Below are positions 28,197 through 38,116 of a stretch of 64,000 nucleotides of DNA, one piece after another. Below the pieces are notes generated by a model that was given only the letters and a program-made list of their open reading frames with translations, made no database searches and was not told where the DNA came from. Source of the stretch: CAVYXK01 sp963772445 (GTDB lineage: Bacteria > Pseudomonadota > Alphaproteobacteria > Acetobacterales > Acetobacteraceae); contig CAVYXK010000003.1 in the NCBI GenBank assembly GCA_963772445.1, positions 423,906 through 487,905 on the forward strand. The letters are read 5' to 3'. Each line of letters opens with the position of its first letter. Positions within the stretch are counted from its first letter, which is position 1. The position numbers were made by a program, and so were the translations under genes.

Positions 28197-28484
28197 TCAA
28201 TGCCCCATCAGGTGAGCGATGAACGTCGCGGCGCCGAGCAATCCGCCGATCACCGCCGCGATCGCCAGATAAGGTGCGAAACGTGCATCCCATCCGAGCT
28301 TTTGCGCCTCCGCTGCCAACTTCAGTTACTCGGCGCCCAGTTTCAGTTGCTCAGCACCCAATTTTAGTTGTTCGGCGGTAAACTTGCGGGTTTCTACTTG
28401 GAATTTCTCCGTTTCGATGATCGCGCGATCAATTCGGGTAATCTGCTCGCGGAGATCCAGCGCTGGTTCAGTTGCGGCACTCAT
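28197..28484 (-). pseudogene. Small coiled-coil/membrane protein with an in-frame stop
   Basis: The frame from ATG 28484 reads MSAATEPALDLREQITRIDR, then heptad-like repeats QLKLGAE. It meets TAA at 28326-28328 where the repeat pattern calls for CAA (Gln), then continues without further damage through LKLAAEAQKLGWDARF and a hydrophobic segment (YLAIAAVIGGLLGAATFIAH) to TGA at 28197. Total 96 codons. A single C-to-T change explains the stop. The layout is similar to the gene at 2360-2806. Confidence 0.75.
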
Positions 28485-28600
28485 CTCGGCATCCTCAGAC
28501 GCGACCCGCTGGGCAGGATTTCCACACCCACCCACATTCTACCACGATCCGGAGTGCGATCCGCCATGAGGTGGAGCTCGTGCCGGCAGGACCCTCACCC

Positions 28601-28643
28601 GGTTCGCTTCGCGAACCGACCTCTCCCGCGAGTGCGGGAGAGG
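28601..28643. repeat. Paired palindromes, REP-like intergenic element
   Basis: Two hairpins in a row: GGTTCGCTTCGCGAACC at 28601-28617 and CCTCTCCCGC-GAGT-GCGGGAGAGG at 28620-28643. The second type (CTCTCCCGC...GCGGGAGAGG) is a common dispersed intergenic repeat in proteobacteria. A degenerate GGGAGGGGAGGGG stretch near 35440 may be a relative. It lies just beyond the comM stop and could also help termination, although no T-run follows. Confidence 0.65.
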
Positions 28644-28658
28644 TGGACGAGGGGCTGA

Positions 28659-30184
28659 TCACGCCCTTCGTCCCGGCATGCGGTGGCGGAACGCCAGCGC
28701 CTCGGCCACGTGCGCCCGGCCGACGACCGGCGCGCCCGCAAGGTCCGCGATCGTACGGGAGACGCGCAGGATGCGGGTATAGCCGCGGGACGAGAGCCGC
28801 AGCTTCTCCATGGCCTGTTCGGCGAGGGCGTGTGCCTCCGGGACCAGGGTCAGATCGCGGCTGTCTGCTTCTGCATTGGTGCCAGGGCCGTCTTCGCCGT
28901 AGCGCGCGGCCTGCGCCGTGCGGGCGCGCGCCACGCGGGCGGCTACCGTTTCGGTCCGCTCACCCGCGGGGGCGCGGGCGAGTTCAGCGGCCGAGGCGGG
29001 CCGCACTTCGATCGTCAAGTCGATCCGGTCCAGCGCCGGCCCGCTAATCCGGTTCTGGTAGTCTTCGCCGCAGCGTGGCGCTCGCCCGCACTCCCGCGCG
29101 GCATCGCCGAGATAGCCGCACCGACACGGGTTCATCGCCGCGATTAACTGGAATCTCGCCGGGTAGGTTACATGCGCCGCGGCACGCGCCACGGTGGTCC
29201 GCCCGGATTCCATCGGCTGGCGCAGCGCTTCCAACGCCAGCTTCGGAAACTCCGGCAATTCGTCGAGGAACAGCACGCCGCGGTGGGCCAGCGAGACTTC
29301 GCCGGGTCGTGCGCGCTGGCCGCCGCCGCTGACCGCCGCCTGGGACGCGGAATGGTGCGGTTCACGGAAGGGCGGGCGCATCACCAAACGACCGCCGTCC
29401 AGCAGGCCGGCGACGCTGTGGATCATGCTGACCTGCAGCGCCTGCGCCGGCGTGAGGTCGGGCAGCAAGCCTGGCAGCCTAGCGGCCAGCATCGACTTGC
29501 CCGCGCCTGGTGGGCCGATCAGCAGCAGATTGTGCCCCCCGGCGGCGGCGATCTCCAGCGCGCGCTTGGCGGTCTCCATGCCTTTCACATCGGCCAGTTC
29601 CGGCCCGCGCGGCGGTTCCGCCACGCCGGCTGGTTCCGGCGGGGTCAGCACCTGGGTGCCGCGGAAATGGTTGATCAGGGTCAGCAGGTCGGGTGCCGCC
29701 AGCACCTCGATCCGGCCGGCCCACGCTGCCTCCCCGCCCTGGCTAACCGGACAGATCAGGCCGAGATCGCGGGCCGATGCGCCGATCGCCGCCGGCAGCA
29801 CGCCCGCCACGGGATGCAGCGTGCCATCGAGATGCAACTCCCCCAACGCCGCGTAACCGCCGATCTCGTCGCGCGGCAACACGTCCATCGCCGCGAGCAC
29901 GCCGAGCGCCAGCGGCACGTCGAAATGGCTGCCTTCTTTCAACAGGTCGGCGGGGGCGAGGTATTCAGCACGCGCTTGGGCGGCAGAGACAGACCCATTG
30001 CGGCGAAGGCCGCGCGCACTCGCTCGCGAGCTTCTCCCACCGCCTTGTCGGGCAGACCGACAATCAGGAAGGCGGGAACGCCGGGCGAGATCTGCACCTG
30101 TACTTCGACCGGCACCGCCTCGATCCCGGCGAAGGCGAAGGTGCGCACGCGGGCGATGGCAGCGGCCGACGAGTATGCGTTCAC
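28659..30184 (-). CDS. comM: YifB/ComM family Mg-chelatase-like AAA+ ATPase, frameshifted
   Basis: The ComM family of hexameric helicase-like ATPases aids branch migration during natural transformation. The N-terminal domain (ARVRTFAFAGIEAVPVEVQV, GLPDKAVGEARERVRAA) runs to KRVL near 29965. One base is missing there and the frame changes; KEGSHFDVPLALGVLAAMDV continues to the end. Walker A is GPPGAGKSMLA, Walker B VLFLDELPEF, and MNPCRCGYLGD with further cysteines forms the family's Cys cluster. The start is uncertain: GTG 30184 is proposed, since the usual MARVRTF start codon reads ATC here. Restored length is about 508 aa. Confidence 0.88.
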
Positions 30185-30390
30185 GGCATCAATCTGCGGG
30201 GCATTGGTGAACAGGGCGTAACGGGCTAGGGCATTTCCCTCCGAGGCGCGGATCGGGTTCGGGGTGGACCTCCGGCGCCGTGGCCAGCCCCGCACCATGG
30301 CTGACATTGTGCCAGCCATCTCGACGAGGGGCCTTCTGGAACGGCTAGTCTCATCTTCTGATCTTCAGTCTTGAACCCAAAGTGGCGATC

Positions 30391-31305
30391 ATGAAGCTAA
30401 GCAGCCCCGACTACCTGCCTCTCGCGCTACCGTATTTCGGGCTGCTGGCAGGCGTCCTGTTCGTGCTCGTGCTGGTCATCGAGCTGCGGGCATTTCGTTA
30501 TGCCTACCAGCGCATCGGCCTCGGCTCGCGCGGTTCGTTCCTGGTGCTGGTGGCATCGCTGATCGGCAGCTATTTCAACATCCCGATTGCCGAGCTCCCC
30601 GCGCGGCAGATCATCGCCAGGGGAGAGGTGCAGTTCTTCGGCATGATTCATATGGTTCCGGTGGCCGTCGAATGGCCAGGCACGCTGATCGCCGTCAATA
30701 TCGGGGGCGCGGTAATCCCGGTACTGGTGTCGGCCTATCTGCTCGTCACGCGTCATTTGTGGCTGCGGGGCGCCATCGCGGTCGTCTGCGTGGCGGCGGT
30801 GTGCCACATGCTGGCCTATCCCGTCCCTGGACTGGGGATCGCGATGCCGGTGTTCGTGCCGCCGATTGCCGCGGCTGTCGTGGCATTGCTGTTGTCGCGG
30901 TCGGATGCCGCCCCGCTCGCTTATATCGGCGGCAGCCTCGGCGCGCTCATCGGCGCCGACCTCCTCAACCTGGGCAAGGTGCAGTATCTCGGCGCGCCGA
31001 TCGCGTCGATCGGCGGCGCGGGAACATTCGACGGCGTGTTTCTGACCGGCATCGTAGCCGTGCTCCTGGCGAGCCTCGTCACGCGGTCCAGCGCCGGGAC
31101 GCAAAGTCGGGAATCCAAGACGTCGGGGGCATCAGCCCTGAGACCCTTCGCGGCCCGACAGCATGCCGCGTGCCGCTGGCGGCCATCAAACCGAGACGGT
31201 CAGCACACCAAGCGCCAGGCAGCCCGTCGAATTGAAGTCGGGCGAAAATTGGAGGCTCCGACCGCGATCGAGCGACGCTATTTCTTATTGTTGTTCGTAT
31301 TCTGA
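30391..31305 (+). CDS. DUF1614-family multi-pass membrane protein
   Basis: About 304 aa with seven or so hydrophobic segments (LALPYFGLLAGVLFVLVLVI, FLVLVASLIGSYFNIPIAEL, IAVVCVAAVCHMLAY and others). GAGTFDGVFLTGIVAVLLA at the end of the membrane part is typical of the DUF1614 family, whose function is unknown. ATG 30391 is chosen; GTG 30382 is an alternative, and neither has a clear Shine-Dalgarno. The last 70 residues after SLVTRSS are Arg/Gln-rich without hydrophobic pattern and overlap the 3' end of the convergent PRC-barrel gene, so the natural stop may have been lost by an indel. Confidence 0.78.
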   Translation: MKLSSPDYLPLALPYFGLLAGVLFVLVLVIELRAFRYAYQRIGLGSRGSFLVLVASLIGSYFNIPIAELPARQIIARGEVQFFGMIHMVPVAVEWPGTLIAVNIGGAVIPVLVSAYLLVTRHLWLRGAIAVVCVAAVCHMLAYPVPGLGIAMPVFVPPIAAAVVALLLSRSDAAPLAYIGGSLGALIGADLLNLGKVQYLGAPIASIGGAGTFDGVFLTGIVAVLLASLVTRSSAGTQSRESKTSGASALRPFAARQHAACRWRPSNRDGQHTKRQAARRIEVGRKLEAPTAIERRYFLLLFVF

Positions 31306-31867
31306 TAGTTGAACGCCTGCATCTTATCGAGTTGAGCCTGGGTCGCGTCCGGGATCAGAACCTTGTTGTCGCTGTTGAGCTTGGCATCTCCGAACACCAG
31401 CCTGTCCCAAGGCACTATCGTCTTCTTGTTGCTGGTGCTGATCACGACTTGCAGCTGCCCGTTCCGGCAAGAACGTCGTCGACGCTGCCGACCTTTTGGT
31501 CGTCCTTGTTGTATATCGTTGAGCCAATCAGTTTGCTGATGCGCACGTCGCCGTTGTCGGCCAATAGCGGGTTGCGCTGCGACGGCGGGATCCCCGTGGG
31601 ATTGATCGTTGCGATTCCGATCTCGGCGTTCTTGCCCGACGGTGGCGTGACTTGCGCGTTCGTGTCCTGCGGTGCCGAGACCGTCGCACTCGCCGTCGAT
31701 CCATTGGCCGGTGGCGTCTGCACGGCGACCTGCGGATGTGCCTGAGGAGGTTGTGTCTGAGCGGCATTGGCCTGCGCGTTAGGCCCGGCGCTCGTATTCT
31801 GCGCGGAAGCCGAGGCAACGGCGAGGCAAATTGTGACGAGAATGGCTGCGAGAGCGTGGGTCTTCAT
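31278..31867 (-). CDS. Periplasmic PRC-barrel domain protein, frameshifted
   Basis: A signal peptide (MKTHALAAILVTICLAVASA) is followed by an Asn/Gln/Pro/Ala-rich linker of about 80 residues and a PRC-barrel (ISKLIGSTIYNKDDQKVGSV). The frame breaks near 31452-31460, where one base appears to be missing from GGCAAGCTG, and resumes as LQVVISTSNKKTIVPWDRL to TAG at 31278-31280. Restored, 196 aa. ATG 31867 follows GAGGAA. PRC-barrel secreted proteins are common in this order; the role is unknown, possibly binding a surface or photosynthesis-like partner. Confidence 0.78.
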
Positions 31868-32104
31868 GGACGTGTTCCTCACCGTTTCCGTGGGCCAGAA
31901 GCGCTCGCCCGGCGGCTGGTTCTCCGCTCCGATAATAGTGAACAATCATTTCGGTGCGAGCGGCGCCCGGTCCGGTCCTGCGTAACCGGTCGACCACCCG
32001 ATCGCCCGGGAACGAACTGCCGCGCCCACAGCAATGCTTGCCCCGGCGACCGGTTACCGGGATGATGTTCGTATGACAGCCGAACCGGTGCCGCGAGTCG
32101 AAAC

Positions 32105-32776
32105 GTGAACATCCTCGCACCGCCCAAGGCACGCCTGTCGATCGAGGTGGTGCATGACCTCGTCTGCCCCTGGTGCTTCCTGGGCATCAGGCGCTTGGTG
32201 CGCACCCGCCGCCGCCGCCCGGACCTGCTGTTCGAGCTGACCTGGCGGCCGTTCCTGCTGAACCCGGACATGCCGCGCGCCGGCATGGCCCGCCCCGACT
32301 ACGTGGTCCGCAAGTTCGGCGGCGAGGACCGCGCGCGGCGCCTCTACGCCACGATCTCGCAGATCGGCCGCTCTGAAGGCGTGCTGTTCCGCTTCGAGCG
32401 CATCCGCCGCACCCCATCCAGCGTCGATGCGCACCGCTTGGTGCGTTTCGCCAGCCGTTACGGCCGCGCCGACGCGGTGGTCGAGGCCCTGTTTTCCGCC
32501 CATTTTACCGACGGGCTGGATATCGGCGATATGACCATACTGACCGCGATCGCCCATGCCACTGGGTTGGAGGGCACACCGGTGCGGCGTTACCTCGCCG
32601 GGGATGCCGACACCGACGCGATCCACGCCGAAAACCTGCGCGCCCACCGGCTGGGGATCAACGGCGTGCCATGCTTCGTGGTCTCGGGCCAACATGCGAT
32701 CGCCGGCGCGCAGGAGCCCGAGGTGCTCGAACGCCTGCTCGACGTCGCCGCTGTGGAAGCCACCGAGCCGCCGTAG
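32105..32776 (+). CDS. DsbA-family oxidoreductase (FrnE-like)
   Basis: 223 aa with a thioredoxin fold: VVHDLVCPWCFLGIRRL carries the CPWC active site near residue 21, and GINGVPCFVVSGQHAIAGAQ near residue 185 supplies the cis-Pro loop. Length and the absence of a signal peptide match the cytoplasmic FrnE/2-hydroxychromene-2-carboxylate isomerase-like branch and not periplasmic DsbA. Possible roles are disulfide handling under oxidative stress or a glutathione-dependent isomerase. It stands alone; neighbours give no hint. Confidence 0.87.
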   Translation: MNILAPPKARLSIEVVHDLVCPWCFLGIRRLVRTRRRRPDLLFELTWRPFLLNPDMPRAGMARPDYVVRKFGGEDRARRLYATISQIGRSEGVLFRFERIRRTPSSVDAHRLVRFASRYGRADAVVEALFSAHFTDGLDIGDMTILTAIAHATGLEGTPVRRYLAGDADTDAIHAENLRAHRLGINGVPCFVVSGQHAIAGAQEPEVLERLLDVAAVEATEPP

Positions 32777-32906
32777 CGCAGATTTAGCTGGACCCTACTC
32801 CGCCACCGGGTGCCATGGGATCAGGATCCGGCGCAGCGTGCCTTAGCGGTGCGCAACGGACGATGCTGTTCCGGCACGTCGCGCCAGCAGGGCACCCGCC
32901 AGGACA

Positions 32907-35412
32907 ATGAGCGGCAACACGCATATCGTGTTCGGACGCCGCGGCAATAGCTTCCAGCATCTGCGGGGGGCTGGTCGCACGATGACGAACTCCGCACCTG
33001 GACGATCGGCCACGAGAGCTATGCGGTGCTGCCGTGCCCCCGCCGCCGCGCGACCTACCTGCTGACGATCACCGGGTTTGCTTTTGCCGCTCCAGCAGTG
33101 CCGTTCCAGCGACTGCTCGTCGAAGCGAACGGCAGCGAGGTCGGACGGTTCCTACTCAACGGGCTGTTCAAAGTCGAATGCGTGCTGCCCTGGAATGTGC
33201 TCGCCGAGGCCAATGAGCTGTCGATCCGTTTCCGGCATCCTGACGCAGTCCGCCCCTGCGATGTCAGCGGCATCGACGATCATCGCTGGATCGCCGTCGG
33301 ATTTCAGGAGTTGACTTTGAGCCGCCCGCCGGCCGCAGCCTTGGCTCGGTCCGCAGGCAGTGCCATTCCGGCAGATCGGTCCGGACTGGTCCAGTCGCCC
33401 GGTCTTCGCGCATTTCGCCGAAGTTGTCGCGCGAAACCCTGAGAAGGTGGCGATTCGCGATCGCCATCTTGCCGTCACGTTCTTCGAGGCGATGCAGCAC
33501 GTGATGGGGATCGCCGCGCGCATCGCAGGCGCGACGGTGCCGGGGGGGGCGTGTTGCAGTTTGTCTGCCCAACTCCATCTGGCTACCGATGGCGGTGCTT
33601 GGCTGCCTGGCAGCTGGTCGGCCGTGCGCCCTAGTCGATCCGGGAACCAACGAAACGATCGGCGTCCCGGGGGCGACCTTGCGGCCTGCCCTGAAAATCG
33701 TACACGCGGCAATGCCGCCTGTGGTTGTCGATGTACCGCAGATCGTCCTGCCGGTGGAGGCACATCCACCCGGCCAAATGGACGGGCAGGCAGAGACGAC
33801 CATCCAGGAGGCGGCATTCCTCATCTCGTGCGGGCGTGACCGTGGTCGCTGGGTCGAGAGAAGCGAGGCAGCCGTTCTGCTCGATATCGGTCTCTATATC
33901 GAGACTTGCCATCTCAATGACGGCGATCGACATCATCCGCTCGCGCCGCAGTCGTCGGCAGATGGGCTGCGAGCCATGCTGGCAGCGCTGCTGACCGGTG
34001 GCACGCTGCATTTGGTCGATCAATGCTCGCCGGGTTCTGCCGAGCTGCTCTCCGCTATGCTGCATGCGGCAACTACGGTCTGCAGCGGGCCAGCCTCAGC
34101 GCTACTTTCGCTGGCACGATTGCCCGGTGCGCGCCAGAGCTTCCGTGCTATGCGTCTGGTTCGCATCGACGCCGGGCCGCTACATTGGAACGATGTCACC
34201 GTGCTGCGCACATTGCTGCCTGACGCCTGTCACATCCTCTATGCCTACTGTCAGACGGAGACCTTCACCTGCATCCAGCAGTTCGTAACCACGCCCCCCG
34301 CCGGGGCCAGAGATACCGTGCCTGTTGGTTTTGCGCTGCCCGGGTTCGCGGTGTCGGTGATCGACCCAAGCGGCGCCGAGGTCCCTGACGGCGAGGTGGG
34401 CGAGCTCGTGGTGGCCGGCGCGTTCACCGGCGACAGCGTGCATACTGGACAAATGGTTCGCCGCAGCGGAAACGGGCTCTACGAGTTCGTGCAGCACTCC
34501 GATCTGCCCGTCGTCCCGGTAACGCCAGGCTTCGATATTAACCGTGATCCAGTGCTTCGCGATGCGGTGCGCGCGGCTTCGCAATCCGTACTCGGCGTCC
34601 TGCCGTGCACGGATGAAACCTTTGCCTCGGCTGGCGGCGACTCGCTCAAGCTGCTCGAGTTCGCGGTGCAGCTTGAGCATCGGCTCGGGCGACGGCTACC
34701 GATGTCGCTGCTCGCATTGCAGATGGGCCCGGAGGAGATCGCCGCAGCGTTGGCGGCCCCGAGCGCTGCGGCGGGCAGCGCGCTCTCGCTGCTCGCTCAC
34801 GAGCTGATGCTGCGCTTCGAGAGCCGGGCGGCAATTGCGAGTTCGGGTGGGCCCAGCGCGCCTGTCAGGTCGAACCGTACAGTTTGCTGCGCTTTGCCGG
34901 TACCACGGCGAACGGGCTGATCGCCGCTCTGGAGAGCGGTTTCGAGGGTTTCGGCGATCCCGCGACCCTGGAAATCGCCGTGAAGCCGGATGGCGAGTAC
35001 GTGGTCCGCGAAACTCGTTCCAGCTTCAACTTTCACACCGATGTCAAGGTCCACCAAGTCGCCGCGAATCACATACTGGCCCGGGTGTCCAAACGGCTTC
35101 GCTTCCTTGCCGAGCGAATGCGTGACGAGCTGCCGCGCGCGTGGAATATCTTCGTCTACCGTTCGGCGAGGTCCTCACGAGGACAATGCCATGCGGGCGG
35201 TTCTCCGTGGCCTGCGGCGGTACGGGCCGAACCGGCTGGTCTGGGCCGTCTCCACGGATGCAGAGCACCCGCGTGGCAGCGCGAGGCAGATCACTGAGAA
35301 ACTGGTGCTGGGCTATGTCGATCCGCTCGCGATGGCGGAGCCGGGGCAACCGGTGCTGGTCAATTCCTGGCTTCAGCTCTGTGCCACGGCCTGCCGCCTG
35401 CTTTCTCACTGA
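32907..35412 (+). pseudogene. Broken composite gene: beta-sandwich domain, AMP-binding domain, carrier protein, NCEFG-type domain
   Basis: At least five frame changes. In order: MSGNTHIVFGRRGNSFQHL, then (after a poly-G slip near 33 kb) ELRTWTIGHESYAVLPC and a beta-rich domain to about 33315; an adenylation domain from RQIGPDWSSRPVFAHFAEVV to LYAYCQTETFTCIQQF and GELVVAGAFTG; the A-domain C-lobe is missing; a peptidyl-carrier domain with FASAGGDSLKLLEF (Ser phosphopantetheine site); then, after a frame change near 34830, a domain starting GGNCEFGWAQRACQVEPYSL and ending VLVNSWLQLCATAC. Carrier and adenylation domains indicate NRPS-like chemistry; the last domain is a family I know only as hypothetical in Acetobacteraceae. 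Confidence 0.65.
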
Positions 35413-35516
35413 AGCGCCCGACTGAAGAACCTCGTGCGGGAGGGGAGGGGAAGGGGAGAGGGCGGGGTAGTAAGTGGCTCCTCTGGAGCTTTCCCTGCCC
35501 CGAGGTTTGCTGGATC

Positions 35517-36212
35517 CTACTCGGCTGGGACGTGGCTGACAGCGCCATGTGCGGAAGCGGACCGCGGCGCCCAGAACACGCGATAGAGCACACCCGCAAC
35601 CACGCCGCCGAGGAGCTGCGCGCCCAGATAGACCACGATCCCATCGTAAACCCCCGTCGCGACTGCTGGCCCGATGGTGCGCGCTGGATTGACGCTGCCG
35701 CCGGTCAACGCGCCAAACATCAGGATGCACACGGTCACCGTCATCCCGATCGCGAATGGCGCAAGCCGGCCTGCGGCGCCGCGCACCGCGGTATGCAGCA
35801 CGGTGTTGACAAGGAAGAACGTGCCGATCCCCTCCAGCACGAAGGCGCCCTCATAGGTGATGCGGTGCGTGTCCACGACCGTTGCGCCAAGCTGGTTCAC
35901 CGGGCCGCCGAACACCGCAAGCAGGCAGAAACCCGCAGCGATGGCGCCGGCAAGTTGCGCGGCCACATAGGGCCCGACGCGCCGCGTTGGAAACTCCCCG
36001 GCCGCGGCGAGGCCGATCGTGACGGCCGGATTGATGTGGCAGCCGCTGATATCGCCGAACGCGCTGGCGAACACCATAATGGTCAGTCCGTGCGCGAACG
36101 CGATGCCTGGCATTTGTCCGCCGCCTAGCACCGTCACCGCGCCTGCACCCACAAAGATTAGTGCGAAGGTGCCGATGAACTCGGCAGCCAGCGGCTTCGC
36201 CAAGCTGTTCAT
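35517..36212 (-). CDS. Aquaporin / MIP-family channel
   Basis: 231 aa with six membrane helices and the two half-helix signatures HINPAVT and SVNPART, which form the pore of water and glycerol channels. The selectivity filter cannot be assigned with certainty by eye; residues around GGSVNPARTIGPAV resemble the aquaporin (AqpZ) branch more than GlpF, which has longer loops. RBS GAGAGGAGTGGAGAG precedes the ATG. A perfect hairpin lies in its leader (36244-36260). Located in the inner membrane. Confidence 0.92.
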   Translation of the reverse strand: MNSLAKPLAAEFIGTFALIFVGAGAVTVLGGGQMPGIAFAHGLTIMVFASAFGDISGCHINPAVTIGLAAAGEFPTRRVGPYVAAQLAGAIAAGFCLLAVFGGPVNQLGATVVDTHRITYEGAFVLEGIGTFFLVNTVLHTAVRGAAGRLAPFAIGMTVTVCILMFGALTGGSVNPARTIGPAVATGVYDGIVVYLGAQLLGGVVAGVLYRVFWAPRSASAHGAVSHVPAE

Positions 36213-36243
36213 CTCTCCACTCCTCTCGTAACAGGTCTGCCAT

Positions 36244-36260
36244 CACGGCTTTCAGCCGTG
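36244..36260 (-). promoter_or_regulatory. Hairpin in the aquaporin leader
   Basis: CACGGCT-TTC-AGCCGTG: a perfect 7-bp stem with 3-base loop, 31 bases upstream of the aquaporin ATG. It could be a 5' UTR stabiliser, an operator, or the terminator of a lost upstream gene. Confidence 0.35.
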
Positions 36261-36577
36261 CGGTCCCTAAGGAGATGGTGCAGGCTGAGAATTGCAGGAA
36301 ATGCCGGGAGTGAATTTGGCTATGCGTCGGCCTCAATTTCTCGACCCAGCACTTTTCAGTTGTGCGCTTTCTCTTGCGTACCGCAGTTAAGTTGATCCAA
36401 CGCATCTGCAGGGACGAGCCTCGCCGCCCGACGCGGACGAGACATCCAGCGTCCCCGTCACTGATAGGCTCGCAGCAACGGCAGCGCGATCAACGCAGTG
36501 AGCGCCGCCACCATTGCTATGCCGTGTGATAGAGGTTGTGGCGGTCGATCGCCCATCGTCCTGGTCGCCGTGAACCA

Positions 36578-36605
36578 GCCGGCGACGCACCATCACGTCG
36601 CCGGC
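36578..36605 (-). terminator. Hairpin downstream of katA, possible terminator
   Basis: GCCGGCGACG, 8-base loop, CGTCGCCGGC: a perfect 10-bp GC-rich stem starting 12 bases past the katA stop on the minus strand. No T-run follows, so it may act as a Rho-assisted terminator or mRNA-end stabiliser. Confidence 0.45.
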
Positions 36606-36616
36606 CGTTCTGTCCG

Positions 36617-38077
36617 TTATTCCGCCGCTTTAGCCGGCGCCGCCATCCCCAGCGCCCGCGCCACGCCGGCGCCGTAGGTCGGGTCTGCCCGGGTGCAGTT
36701 GTCAATATGGCGCTGCTTGATGTGCGCCCGTGCATCACCCATCGCGCGGGCAGTGTTATCGAACAGCGCCTGCCGCTGCGCCGGGGTCATCTTGCGGAAC
36801 AGGTTGCTCGGCTGCTCCCAGTGGTCGTCATCCACACGATGGTCCCAATGCGCCCCGTCGCCGTCTACCGGCATCGGTAGCTCGGCGAAATCGGGCTGAT
36901 TGTCCCATAGCCCGTTGCTGTTGGGATTGAAGGTCAGGGTTCCGCCCAGATTACCGTCGGTACGCATCTTGCCGTCGCGATGGTAACTGAGGAACGGGCA
37001 TTTGGGGGCATTGACGGGGATGTGGTTGAAGTTGACGCCGAGCCGATAGCGCTGGGTGTCGCCATAGGAGAATAGCCGCGCCTGCAGCATCTTGTCGGGC
37101 GACCAGCCAATGCCCGGCACGATGTTGGCCGGCGAGAACGCCGCCTGCTCCAATTCCGCGAAGTAGTTGTCCGGATAGCGGTTCAGCTCCATCACGCCGA
37201 CCTCGATCAGCGGATAATCCTTCTTTGGCCAGACCTTGGTGAGATCGAAGGGGTTATGCTTGTGCGCCTTCGCCTGCGCTTCCGTCATCACCTGGATGAA
37301 CAGCGTCCAGCGCGGGAAGTCGTCGGCCTCGATCGCGTTCAGCAGGTCCCGCCCGTGGCTCTCGCGATCATTGGCGACCAGCGCCGCGGCCTCGGCATCG
37401 GTGAGGTTGGCAATTCCCTGCTGCGTGCGGAAATGGAATTTCACCCACACGCGCTCATTCGCCGCATTGATCATCGAGAAGGTGTGGCTGCCGAACAGGT
37501 GCATGTGACGGAAGCTTTTCGGGATGCCGCGGTCGGACATCACGATCGTCACCTGGTGTAGCGCCTCGGGCAGCAGAGTCCAGAAGTCCCAGTTGTTGTC
37601 GGCGCTACGCAGGCCGGTGCGCGAGTCGCGCTTGATCGCGTGGTTGAGGTCCGGGAAGCGCAGCGGGTCGCGGAAGAAGAAGACCGGCGTGTTGTTGCCG
37701 ACGATATCCCAGTTGCCTTCCTCGGTGTAGAACTTCAGCGCAGTGCCGCGTATATCGCGCTCCGCATCCGCGGCACCGCGCTCACCGGCAACGGTGGAGA
37801 AGCGGGTGAACATCGGCGTCTGCTTGCCGATTTCGGAGAAGATCTTCGCTTTGGTGTAGCGCGTGATGTCCTTCGTCACCGTGAAGGAGCCGTAGGCGCC
37901 CCAGCCTTTCGCGTGCATCCGGCGCTCGGGGATCACCTCGCGATCGAAATGCGCCATCTTCTCGACCAGCCAAATATCCTGCAGCAGCGCCGGGCCGCGC
38001 GGGCCTGCGGTCATAATGTTGGTGTTGTCGGCCACCGGCGCGCCGGTGGCGTTGGTGAAAACCTTCGATGAGGGCAT
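36617..38077 (-). CDS. katA: Monofunctional heme catalase (clade 3 type)
   Basis: Decomposes hydrogen peroxide. The distal His is in ERRMHAKGWGAYGSF, the catalytic Asn in NWDIVGNNTPVFFFRDP, and the proximal heme Tyr in RLFSYGDTQRYRLG. Length is 486 aa with a small-subunit architecture and no C-terminal flavodoxin-like domain. ATG 38077 (MPSSKVF) is taken; an in-frame TTG six bases earlier is less likely. The HD-domain gene lies just upstream on the same strand (39-base gap), so both may be transcribed from the 38.8-39.1 kb divergent region, possibly under the regulator at 39169. Confidence 0.96.
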   Translation of the reverse strand: MPSSKVFTNATGAPVADNTNIMTAGPRGPALLQDIWLVEKMAHFDREVIPERRMHAKGWGAYGSFTVTKDITRYTKAKIFSEIGKQTPMFTRFSTVAGERGAADAERDIRGTALKFYTEEGNWDIVGNNTPVFFFRDPLRFPDLNHAIKRDSRTGLRSADNNWDFWTLLPEALHQVTIVMSDRGIPKSFRHMHLFGSHTFSMINAANERVWVKFHFRTQQGIANLTDAEAAALVANDRESHGRDLLNAIEADDFPRWTLFIQVMTEAQAKAHKHNPFDLTKVWPKKDYPLIEVGVMELNRYPDNYFAELEQAAFSPANIVPGIGWSPDKMLQARLFSYGDTQRYRLGVNFNHIPVNAPKCPFLSYHRDGKMRTDGNLGGTLTFNPNSNGLWDNQPDFAELPMPVDGDGAHWDHRVDDDHWEQPSNLFRKMTPAQRQALFDNTARAMGDARAHIKQRHIDNCTRADPTYGAGVARALGMAAPAKAAE

Positions 38078-38116
38078 GGTCAACTCCCGAGTTGCTGTCT
38101 GAAGTTGAAGGAATGC

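Larger units (their letters stand above)
36213..36616. other. Intergenic region with gene debris and hairpins
   Basis: About 400 bases without a credible gene. On the minus strand, 36459-36530 reads GIAMVAALTALIALPLLRAY then stop, like the tail of a membrane transporter, which suggests a deleted gene. A hairpin at 36244-36260 belongs to the aquaporin leader and another at 36578-36605 lies behind katA. Confidence 0.45.

Noticed and set aside
28601..28643. CRISPR-like palindromic repeats
   Set aside because: Only one pair of different hairpins, no regular spacing or spacers; a REP-like element explains it.
29172..30221. 349-codon plus-strand frame opposite comM
   Set aside because: comM motifs (Walker A/B, Cys cluster) fix the coding strand as minus.
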